Positions 58,501 through 64,000 of a stretch of 64,000 nt of DNA are shown one piece after another (the first letter of the stretch is position 1; each line of letters opens with the position of its first letter). Location: NCBI GenBank assembly GCA_964643005.1, contig CAZXQI010000003.1, forward strand, positions 8,450 through 72,449. Direction: 5' to 3'. The position numbers were made by a program, and so were the translations under genes. This DNA comes from UBA6168 sp964643005 (GTDB taxonomy: Bacteria > Bacteroidota > Bacteroidia > Chitinophagales > Saprospiraceae). The notes under the pieces are model-generated. The model made no database searches. It was not told where the DNA came from and was given only the letters and a program-made list of their open reading frames with translations.

Positions 58501-59847
58501 GAAGGGCGTAACTCCGGAATTGCCTTCGTTCTTAACGGCGTTGGCAGCAGTAATAGAAAAGGACGGGGGCGTATCATCGTCTAAAATGAGGCCTTCCGCC
58601 GAGGCGGCGAGGGTGGTCGCATCCACCGGATTTTCCAAAGTCACCGCGAAGCCTTCATCGGCTTCGGGGTCGGTATCTCCGCTGACTTCAATGAGTATAA
58701 CTTTTGAAGTTTCATCTGCCTGAAACACAACAGTACCGGATGGGAAGGCGCCGCCAAAGTCGTCGGCATCGGCGGGGTCGTCTCCTGAGCCGGCGACAGA
58801 ATAATCAACCGATGAGCTTCCCGATACATCGCCCGTTCTGTTGACGGTAAAGGTAAAAACGGTGGTTCCGGAGTTTCCTTCGGGCTTCTCGGCATCTGCG
58901 GCGACAATCTCTAAATAGGTACCGGCAGGGTCGTCGTCATTGAGGATGGTTACTTCGGCTTCAGCTATCGCCAGTTCGGCGTAACAGCCAAAGGTGCTGG
59001 CGAGGGTCACGGTAAATTGTTCGTCTTCCTCCGGGCTGAGATCGCCGGCTACGTTGATGGTAATCGTCGCCGTTGTTTCGTCGGCATTAAAAGTGAGGCT
59101 GCCAGAGGGGAAGAATCCGCCTTCGAAATCATCTCCCACTGCCGGATTATCGCCGCTTCCGGCCACGCTATAATTCAACGTAGTTTCTCCCGTCGTCAGA
59201 CCGCTGCGGTTTACAGTGAAGGTAAAAGGCGTGACGCCGCCATTTCCCTCGTCTTGTTCTGCGTTGTCGGCTACAATTGAAATTTCCGGCAGCAGGTTGG
59301 TTGCGCCTTTTGTGTTCTGGGTACAGACTGCGTACCAGGAGTCGCCATTTTTTTGAATGGAAGAACCAATGGGCGTGGAGCTTGGTTGGGCTGCTCCGAT
59401 GTCTTCGCTAAGCATTCCATTTGCAGGTCCGTCGGTTGCTTCAAAGGTTCCCTCGTAACTGATGAACTCGAAGGCTGCTCCGCCGCAGCTCAGAGCAAAG
59501 CCGTCGGGGTCTCCGTTTTGGATAACTACTTCCCATACGTAATAAGAATAGGTACCGTCATCGGTGGCGGGGGTCAGAGCGCTAAGGAGCTTGCTGCCAT
59601 AGTTTTTACCATTTCCTCCGTTGTATAGCCAGACGGTAACATCTGACAGTGTAACTGCCGCACTGTTCAACACTGCCACTTCAAGGAACTCATCCACGTC
59701 TGTCCCGATATTGTCATAGTGGAATTCATTGATAAAAACTTCTGCCGAACCAGGGCATTGAGCTTGAAGTTTTTCGGCAAAAAAGAAGGCGCTGATGGCG
59801 AGAAAAAAGGTGAACAGTTGCGGGTAGTGTGTAAATGAGTTCGTCAT
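55594..59847 (-). CDS. Large secreted Calx-beta / lamin-tail repeat protein
   Basis: The 1417-aa protein has a signal peptide (HYPQLFTFFLAISAFFFAEK, then LQAQC). Three lamin-tail (LTD) domains start near residues 32, 548 and 1065 (AEVFINEFHYDN or VVFINEFHYDN). The first two are each followed by three Calx-beta domains with acidic calcium-binding loops (AEQDEGNGGVTPFTFTVNRS, ADAEKPEGNSGTTVFTFTVN, NAVKNEGNSGVTPFTFLISR); the third is followed by one. The repeat unit is 516 aa, and 942 bases are identical between two units. The C-terminus (GDIDSGTYQAAIEIISDG and ESITLQPEFEVMPNGELDAI) resembles the beta-rich coathanger-type C-terminal domain of some Bacteroidetes exoproteins rather than the usual sorting domain. 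Probably a surface adhesin. Confidence 0.87.
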   Translation of the reverse strand: MTNSFTHYPQLFTFFLAISAFFFAEKLQAQCPGSAEVFINEFHYDNIGTDVDEFLEVAVLNSAAVTLSDVTVWLYNGGNGKNYGSKLLSALTPATDDGTYSYYVWEVVIQNGDPDGFALSCGGAAFEFISYEGTFEATDGPANGMLSEDIGAAQPSSTPIGSSIQKNGDSWYAVCTQNTKGATNLLPEISIVADNAEQDEGNGGVTPFTFTVNRSGLTTGETTLNYSVAGSGDNPAVGDDFEGGFFPSGSLTFNADETTATITINVAGDLSPEEDEQFTVTLASTFGCYAELAIAEAEVTILNDDDPAGTYLEIVAADAEKPEGNSGTTVFTFTVNRTGDVSGSSSVDYSVAGSGDDPADADDFGGAFPSGTVVFQADETSKVILIEVSGDTDPEADEGFAVTLENPVDATTLAASAEGLILDDDTPPSFSITAANAVKNEGNSGVTPFTFLISRTGDLSGVSSVTYTVSGSGANPADADDFGGVFPSGTVTFLPMGATQVITINVSGDTAPEPDEQFSVALSNPLGAGIDTASADGLILNDDANCPTSAEVFINEFHYDNTGTDEGEFVEVAVLNSSTVAPSDIAVWLYNGSNGQNYGSKLLSNLSPGNDDGTYTYYTWDVVIQNGDPDGFALSCDGAAFEFISYGGTFTAANGAAAGQTSVDIGTKQSNSATPKGSSIQKIGDSWYAVCSQNTKGATNLLPEISIVADNAEQDEGNGGVTPFTFTVNRSGLTTGETTLNYSVAGSGDNPAVGDDFEGGFFPSGSLTFNADETTATITINVAGDLSPEEDEQFTVTLASTFGCYAELAIAEAEVTILNDDDPAGTYLEIVAADAEKPEGNSGTTVFTFTVNRTGDVSGSSSVDYSVAGSGDDPADADDFGGAFPSGTVVFQADETSKVILIEVSGDTDPEADEGFAVTLENPVDATTLAASAEGLILDDDTPPSFSITAANAVKNEGNSGVTPFTFLISRTGDLSGVSSVTYTVSGSGANPADADDFGGVFPSGTVTFLPTGASQVIAINVSGDTDVEPDEQFTVTLSNPLGAAIDVAAAGGTILNDDINCPTAGVVFINEFHYDNEGADIGEFIEVAVLNSFQAELSTISIWLYNGSGGGTYLPTSAALSAMDAGEDDGTYTYYSWNVVGLQNGSPDGFALACDGTAFEFLSYEGVFTATNGPANGQTSVDVGVSQPANTVVGSSLQKIDSTWYATCGQNTNGKTNALPLIALTATDADKAEGDSGPTDFIFTISRSGLTTGATSVLYAVSGSGANPADADDFGGSFPSGTVNFLPEETSKTLAISIAGDTDFEQDEEFTITLTDLANCNTDLAEATAVGVIRNDDIVNPCPPLLSISGDIDSGTYQAAIEIISDGSVPANNIVVFQAGESITLQPEFEVMPNGELDAIIGPCNPLIPPNSATGK
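56831..57772. repeat. 942-bp internal direct repeat, copy 1
   Basis: This segment appears identical base for base to 58379-59320 (offset 1548 bases). It covers most of three Calx-beta domains and ends within the lamin-tail region of the second unit. Single-base differences begin immediately outside both ends. Confidence 0.9.
58379..59320. repeat. 942-bp internal direct repeat, copy 2
   Basis: This is the second copy, in the same reading frame, belonging to the first unit of the 1417-aa protein. The flanking LTD-coding sequences are clearly diverged, so the identity is local. Confidence 0.9.
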
Positions 59848-59928
59848 TTCAGGGAGTTTTTGAGTATTTTAAAAAAAAATGGAGGATAGATTTTTCCCCG
59901 GCTATTTCCAGGAAAGAAACTTGTGGAG

Positions 59929-59936
59929 CAAATCTA
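59929..59936 (-). promoter_or_regulatory. -7 box of the 1417-aa exoprotein gene
   Basis: TAGATTTG on the minus strand is an exact TAnnTTTG match about 80 bases before the start codon. No TTG at the -33 spacing was found. Confidence 0.45.
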
Positions 59937-60005
59937 ACTGGCAGGCTGTGGTTTACCTAAAATTTGAAAGGGATTTTTTTGGGAGGCAATGGGGCGCCGG
60001 GGGGT

Positions 60006-60665
60006 TTATTTTAATTCGAAGCCGTATTCTACGGTGATGGGGAAGAAGAAATCTGCTTCGTTTAGGAGTACGTCGGCGCTGGTTTCGGGGAAGGCGGCGA
60101 TTTCGACTCGGATGCCGTCGTGTTTTAGGTGGCGCACTAGTTCCACGTAGTCGGCGTCGCCAGAGAGGATGATGATGGTATCCACTTTGGAGGCGATCTG
60201 TACGGCTTTGATGGTCAGCGGGATATCGGCGGACTTGTAGCAGGGAACGACGGAGCCGTGGAAGAGTTTTTGCAGGCGTTCGGCCAGTTTTGTGGAGATG
60301 CTTTTTCCCTCGCGAAAATAGATGAGGCGGGAGAGGGCTCGATTCATCAACAGGGCGGGCACGAGTTTATCGAAGTTGATCATCGCTCCTTTTTTGCCGG
60401 AGACGTTGTGGAGGCTCATTTCGATGTTGTTTCCGTCAATGAGGATGGCGACGGATTGGTCGAGGATAACGACGGGCGTTTTTTCTTCGCTTGCAATTGG
60501 CTCCGGAGCTTCTCTTTTAATTGTCGGAGCGCTTTCCCGTTTGGGTTCTCTTGGCGACTCTTGTTTTGAAGTTTCGGCGGCGGTTTTTTTGCCATTATTT
60601 TTTCCCTGTCCTTTTTCAGACTCTTTGGCGAGTTTCCTGCTTTGTTCTTGCTTTACTTTTTTCAT
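60006..60665 (-). CDS. NYN (PIN-like) domain protein
   Basis: The frame reaches a GTG at 60698, but the ATG at 60665 (MKKVKQEQSRKLAKESEKGQ) is preferred, giving 219 aa. The first ~65 residues are charged and Lys/Glu-rich, probably disordered. The NYN domain (~75-219) has the acidic nuclease motifs SVAILIDGNNIEMSLHNVSG and VDTIIILSGDADYVELVRHL. NYN proteins are predicted metal-dependent RNases; the three conserved aspartate positions appear present. No partner gene is obvious. A -7 box lies at 60720. Confidence 0.9.
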   Translation of the reverse strand: MKKVKQEQSRKLAKESEKGQGKNNGKKTAAETSKQESPREPKRESAPTIKREAPEPIASEEKTPVVILDQSVAILIDGNNIEMSLHNVSGKKGAMINFDKLVPALLMNRALSRLIYFREGKSISTKLAERLQKLFHGSVVPCYKSADIPLTIKAVQIASKVDTIIILSGDADYVELVRHLKHDGIRVEIAAFPETSADVLLNEADFFFPITVEYGFELK

Positions 60666-60719
60666 GCTGTAAAAATACGAAAGATTAAAAGTCGGCACAG
60701 ATAGGGGATTTTAAGGGGG

Positions 60720-60727
60720 CAAAACTA
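60720..60727 (-). promoter_or_regulatory. -7 box of the NYN gene
   Basis: TAGTTTTG on the minus strand is an exact TAnnTTTG match 55 bases before the ATG at 60665. No -33 TTG was found. Confidence 0.4.
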
Positions 60728-60833
60728 AATGAGTAAAACAGAACGGGCATACTAGTTTTTCCAAAAAAAAGGATTTACTTTGTTGCCTCGTTCAAACTCT
60801 CACTTTATACTTAAAAAACTAAAAACTCGAACT

Positions 60834-61307
60834 ATGAGGAATTCAATTCTCGTCACTTCCGATCTCAAATCTATTGTTTTAGTGGATACTATTAATGGCG
60901 AAAGTGCGCTGGCCATCAGCAAGCGCGGCGTCCTCATTTCTGTATTAGGCAACGAGGTATGCGCCGCAGAAGTTCCTGCCGAGTTAGATGAATACATAAA
61001 AAGAGCTTTGGCCTCCGTCAAGTCGTTTTATTCATTTCCAGTGGCTAATTTGGATCAGAACCAACTCAGTCTTACTTACAACGAAGGCAGTAATACGGTT
61101 TTCATCATTGGAATAACCGATATCATCATCGAGCACTCCTCTCCTATTGAAATAAACTCTAAGCATGTAAAAACCATCGCCGTCAAGCTGAAGGAAAAAA
61201 CGACCGAAGGTTTTTCATCGAAGAGCGTCATTCTGGCGCGCCTTGAAACAACAGGTCCCACCATCGGCGGAAGAGGCGCCATTTGTTTCTACCTTATTTC
61301 ATTGTAG
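60834..61307 (+). CDS. Unrecognised 157-aa protein
   Basis: The frame opens at 60780; the ATG at 60834 (MRNSILVTSDLKSIVLVDTI) is preferred because TTTACTTTG, a near promoter box, lies at about 60773-60781, just before the longer start. The protein has no signal peptide or membrane segment and ends in a Gly-rich strand (TTGPTIGGRGAICFYLISL). Alternating strands around ISVLGNEVCAAEVPAELDEY and NTVFIIGITDIIIEHSSPIE suggest a small beta-rich fold. It is divergent from the NYN gene and convergent with the next gene. No family or function could be assigned. Confidence 0.65.
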   Translation: MRNSILVTSDLKSIVLVDTINGESALAISKRGVLISVLGNEVCAAEVPAELDEYIKRALASVKSFYSFPVANLDQNQLSLTYNEGSNTVFIIGITDIIIEHSSPIEINSKHVKTIAVKLKEKTTEGFSSKSVILARLETTGPTIGGRGAICFYLISL

Positions 61308-61357
61308 TTTTTAAAATTAAGGGGGGATAATTTCCTGCGGATTTGCATAGATTTCTT

Positions 61358-61390
61358 TGGAGTGATTCTTCGCAATAGAGGATCACTCCA
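61358..61390. terminator. Hairpin in the convergent gap
   Basis: TGGAGTGATTCT pairs with AGGATCACTCCA (12 bp with one G-T pair). No U-tract follows on either strand, so termination strength is uncertain. Confidence 0.45.
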
Positions 61391-61432
61391 GGGAAAGAGT
61401 TATTAATTCTCTTTAAAGAGGGATGGTTGCAC

Positions 61433-62884
61433 TCATCTAATAGTCAGCCAAATCAATAGTTCTTCCAAGCCTAAGGGGATACCTTGTTGACTTGATTTTT
61501 GCTTTTCTAAATAATTTCTGAAATAGGATACCGCCTGTTTTAGCTCGCCGAGCGGAGCATTGAAGATTTGCTTTAAATAATGGTTGACGACTAAGTATTC
61601 AAATCGGTCTTTAGAAATGCGCTGCGCTTTAAATAAGCGATTGGCTGCGCGGACTGCCGATTCTGCCTCTTCAATTTTGTCGAGTTCAAACAGAGAGATT
61701 ATTTTATAAATCCGCATGAGGCGGTGAATATCTTCCCTACCGGTAGTTTTCAAGCTTTTTGAAATGATATCAGCCTGTCGAATGCAGTTTTTGTAATCCT
61801 TCACTAAGAAGTACACGGTTGCAATATTCCCAGTGAGAACGATAGATTTTTTTAAGCCAAATTTATTTTGGCCTTCGATGATTTCGGGGAGGAGATTGTA
61901 GGCGCTTTTGAAATCATTTTGGTTGAGCAGGTGCAGGAGGTTGGAAATGGAGAAGTTCAGGAAGATGATTTTCTCGTTGTGATAGCTTTTAGACAGTTGT
62001 TCATTTTTCAGTTTTTGCAACCACTGCTGGGCGGATGAGTGGTACTTTTTCAACTTATAGGCAATGTTCACCAGGTTGTATATATTAATAATGTACCGGT
62101 GGAATTCTTCTTCTTTTAAGGCCGGATAATCATCCCACCACTCTGCCGCTTTTAGAAAATACTGATAGACCTTTTCCGGTTCCCCTCTCAAATTGAAATA
62201 CACTGCGTTGCACAGATAAAACCTTCGCAGAGCCTGGGGGGATTCAGGTTTGTTCTTTTCATCTAAGAGTTCAACGGGTATCCTATTGTTGAGGGCTTCG
62301 ATACTGCCTTTTTCCTTCAAGTTAAATTCTCTGGTTACTTCTAAGCCGAGTCTATAATTGAGGTCGAGGTAGCTCAATTCCTCTTTAATGGCAAAGAGCG
62401 TCTCCTCCCGTTCCAGGTTCAGCTTTTCAATGTGCTCCAATTGGACTTTGGCGCGCCGGTCAAAGAGGGAGACCTGTTCCTCCTTGTTTATTTCCAATAA
62501 GGTAAATTGATCTTCTAATTCCATGGCGATTGCTTTAGCTTCCATGATTCGCCCTGTAGATTGATCGTAGAGTCTGCGTTCATAGAGGTAGCGGGCGTCC
62601 ATCAGGCGCTCTTTTGCCTGCGCGGCTTTGGAGGCGCTGCTTCTGTAATCCCGCATACTTCGGAGGATGGCTTCGTAGAGGTAGGCTTTGTCAGAGGATA
62701 GGTTCCTGGGAAATTTCTTTTTTAAAGCTTCTTCGTCATCGTCTTCCATCCGGTTAATTGCGTCAAACAGCGTCAGGTACCGGCTGGAGGTTCTGCCTCC
62801 TTTTTTGGCATCCAGCACAAAGTACCGCTTTTCACTTTTGGACATTGCCTGGATTAGTTTGAACAAGTCTTCTCTGCTGCGCAT
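61433..62884 (-). CDS. Unrecognised helical-repeat protein
   Basis: The 483-aa protein is almost wholly alpha-helical, with paired helices typical of TPR-like solenoids (LRRFYLCNAVYFNLRGEPEK, YIINIYNLVNIAYKLKKYHS, IYKIISLFELDKIEEAESAV). The N-terminus MRSREDLFKLIQAMSKSEKR is basic. No signal peptide or catalytic motif is seen, so it is probably a cytoplasmic scaffold or protein-binding protein. It stands alone near an apparently gene-free 1.1-kb region. Confidence 0.75.
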   Translation of the reverse strand: MRSREDLFKLIQAMSKSEKRYFVLDAKKGGRTSSRYLTLFDAINRMEDDDEEALKKKFPRNLSSDKAYLYEAILRSMRDYRSSASKAAQAKERLMDARYLYERRLYDQSTGRIMEAKAIAMELEDQFTLLEINKEEQVSLFDRRAKVQLEHIEKLNLEREETLFAIKEELSYLDLNYRLGLEVTREFNLKEKGSIEALNNRIPVELLDEKNKPESPQALRRFYLCNAVYFNLRGEPEKVYQYFLKAAEWWDDYPALKEEEFHRYIINIYNLVNIAYKLKKYHSSAQQWLQKLKNEQLSKSYHNEKIIFLNFSISNLLHLLNQNDFKSAYNLLPEIIEGQNKFGLKKSIVLTGNIATVYFLVKDYKNCIRQADIISKSLKTTGREDIHRLMRIYKIISLFELDKIEEAESAVRAANRLFKAQRISKDRFEYLVVNHYLKQIFNAPLGELKQAVSYFRNYLEKQKSSQQGIPLGLEELLIWLTIR

Positions 62885-63166
62885 AGGGTTTTAGGTGATT
62901 TCAAAGCGGGCATAAGCTTCTTTTGAAAAAGAATACACCCAAAAAATAATTAATTTCAAAAAAATAGCAGGTTTAGAAACCTCAACTTAATTCAGCTTTT
63001 TTAATTAAATCATTTTAGCTATTTTATATGATTCAGAAATAAAAATCTTAATACTTGGCTGATTAGCAGGTCTTTATAAAATATTCATAAAACATAGAAA
63101 TTCAAAGTTAAAGTATTTTTTTTAAAAAGCCTGTCCGTAGAAACCACAACTACATCAAAAACTGGA

Positions 63167-63197
63167 TTGTCACCTCTTTTTTGCATCCCTACATTTG
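63167..63197 (+). promoter_or_regulatory. Orphan full-consensus promoter
   Basis: TTG (63167-63169), a 20-base spacer and TACATTTG (63190-63197) match both Bacteroidetes boxes. No protein gene of normal size follows in the remaining 800 bases. Confidence 0.65.
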
Positions 63198-63203
63198 TAT
63201 CAT

Positions 63204-63525
63204 CAAACAAAGCCGGTAAACGAACCGGTTCGGAAAGCGAGAAAATGCAAATGCAAGTTCGCCTAACGACTTGAACCAAGCATACTAAGAGATTACAGTC
63301 GCGGTTTAGTCCATTACCATTTTACCATTTAGAGTGAATTTTGCATTAGCAGCTCCAATTTTCCGAATACTTACGCCGTTGTTCTCAAGTTCCTTTTTCA
63401 AACACGAGTGTGCATCGCTGTTTTCACTTTGAACAAACCCTCACGAGTACAAGGAATTGGAGCGGTTATAAGTAGTTATTTTCTGTAATGGGTTTGCTAA
63501 TAATATTGGCAAGCCCCTTTTGAAA
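63204..63525 (+). ncRNA. Candidate small RNA or leader transcript
   Basis: Downstream of the orphan promoter lie a CCGGT/ACCGG hairpin (63213-63228), a 9-codon ORF (MQMQVRLTT, from about 63246) and a long-range pairing GCTCCAATT with AATTGGAGC (about 63352 and 63455). A hairpin near 63490-63518 (GGTTTGC/GCAAGCC) precedes CCCCTTTTG. The ends are guesses, and the sequence does not match tmRNA, RNase P or SRP RNA signatures that I can recall. Confidence 0.25.
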
Positions 63526-63611
63526 AAAGTTGGTGTCTTTGGCCTGAATGAAATTTTAGGCGGGCAGACACAGTTAAAGGATAATCGTTTTTTTCATGAG
63601 ATAGGAATCAT

Positions 63612-63631
63612 TCGGCTGCTTGCGCAGCCGA
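63612..63631 (+). terminator. Terminator-like hairpin
   Basis: TCGGCTGC pairs with GCAGCCGA around a TTGC loop, followed by GTCTTCTTTG. It could end the candidate transcript that starts near 63204. Confidence 0.45.
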
Positions 63632-64000
63632 GTCTTCTTTGCCCACGGAGAAAGCTTTAGCGAAGCACATCAAAGGATGGCTTCCAAAAAATTGAAACAT
63701 AATGCGAGAAGGGGAAAGCCCCCCGGCGGGAGCGAAAAGCCAGGAACAACAAACTGATTAAAGGCTTTTCTAATTGACAGTCCATCGAATTTTCCCAGAG
63801 ACGGAAATGATTTGGTTCGATGGGTTGTTCCAGCAAACGTTCCCCCTCTCCCTCGCAAAGAAATATATTGGGTGTTCTCATAGTGTGTGGGCTATCCTTG
63901 CGCCAAAAGAGGTGCACGAGGTAGTACAATTCCAGGGCTTGTTAAACTTAAGTTTAGCTGGCCCTTTTTTTTTGACAAATAAAAGGCGTCAAGGGGGCAT

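Larger units (their letters stand above)
62885..64000. other. 1.1-kb gene-poor region at the right edge
   Basis: No frame here looks coding: the longest (63657-63929, minus) has no recognisable protein character. The region contains a full-consensus plus-strand promoter (63167-63197), hairpins at 63213-63228, 63490-63518 and 63612-63631, and a 14-base palindrome TAAACTTAAGTTTA at 63943-63956. Confidence 0.55.

Noticed and set aside
55594..59847. Plus-strand frames repeated twice across the Calx-beta gene
   Set aside because: They are shadows of the 942-bp repeat in the opposite strand and repeat only because the DNA does.
63250..63320. tRNA-like phrases on the minus strand (GACTGTAATCT, GGTTCAAGTC)
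   Set aside because: The T-arm stem does not pair and no acceptor or D-arm could be drawn, so this is not a tRNA.
63657..63929. 90-codon minus-strand frame at the right edge
   Set aside because: No promoter, no family resemblance, and an overlapping frame of similar length; it is probably non-coding.
1..64000. CRISPR arrays, complete insertion sequences, prophage genes
   Set aside because: No array of spaced repeats, transposase or phage structural gene was seen on either strand.

Overview
The window comes from a member of the Bacteroidetes, most likely a Saprospiria (Lewinella/Haliscomenobacter-like) bacterium; the phylum call is firm, the class is inference. Evidence seen directly: several secreted proteins end in type IX secretion (T9SS) sorting domains; the primary sigma factor is the short (289 aa) Bacteroidetes form; and promoter-like sites of the Bacteroidetes type (TTG, 16-22 bases, TAnnTTTG) stand in front of many genes. 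No tRNA, rRNA, CRISPR array or complete insertion sequence was recognised.

Layout. 1-10,254 (minus strand) is the str-S10-spc ribosomal cluster rpsL-rpsG-fusA-rpsJ-rplC-rplD-rplW-rplB-rpsS-rplV-rpsC-rplP-rpmC-rpsQ-rplN-rplX-rplE; rplE runs off the left edge. A promoter and an intrinsic terminator overlap between fusA and rpsJ. 10.5-21.4 kb holds housekeeping and uncharacterised genes: a CtpA-type protease, an Lrp/AsnC regulator, rpoD, a START-like protein, a triple DUF2249 protein, a DsbA/SpxH-like protein, a phospholipase D-like protein and a DUF4340 protein. 21.5-29.7 kb (minus) carries a secreted M28 peptidase and a redox module: the two subunits of a 2-oxoacid:ferredoxin oxidoreductase, an FAD/NAD(P) oxidoreductase and a NuoE-NuoF fusion. 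30.3-35.5 kb has a 1407-aa T9SS exoprotein and a CAP protein. 35.6-49.8 kb is metabolic and mixed: ABC exporter, alpha-glucan phosphorylase, lipoprotein, threonine aldolase, Fic protein, FkbM methyltransferase, mnmG and purL, the last two diverging from back-to-back promoters.

50.2-59.9 kb (minus) is the most unusual part. It holds a cupredoxin-headed T9SS exoprotein and a 1417-aa Calx-beta/lamin-tail exoprotein with two identical 942-bp internal copies. Between them lies a heavily decayed caspase-FGE-sulfatase gene. Its last 30 codons look like the variable repeat of a diversity-generating retroelement (DGR) target, and its caspase cysteine codon has become serine. No reverse transcriptase or template repeat is visible in the window.

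60-62.9 kb has a NYN-domain protein and two unrecognised genes. The last 1.1 kb has no convincing gene, but contains an excellent plus-strand promoter followed by a 9-codon ORF and several hairpins: a candidate leader or small RNA.

The ribosomal genes, rpoD, purL and mnmG are core functions. The T9SS exoproteins, CAP protein and M28 peptidase form an extracellular set. The Kor/NuoEF/FAD genes are probably one electron-transfer unit linking 2-oxoacid oxidation to ferredoxin and NAD(P)H.
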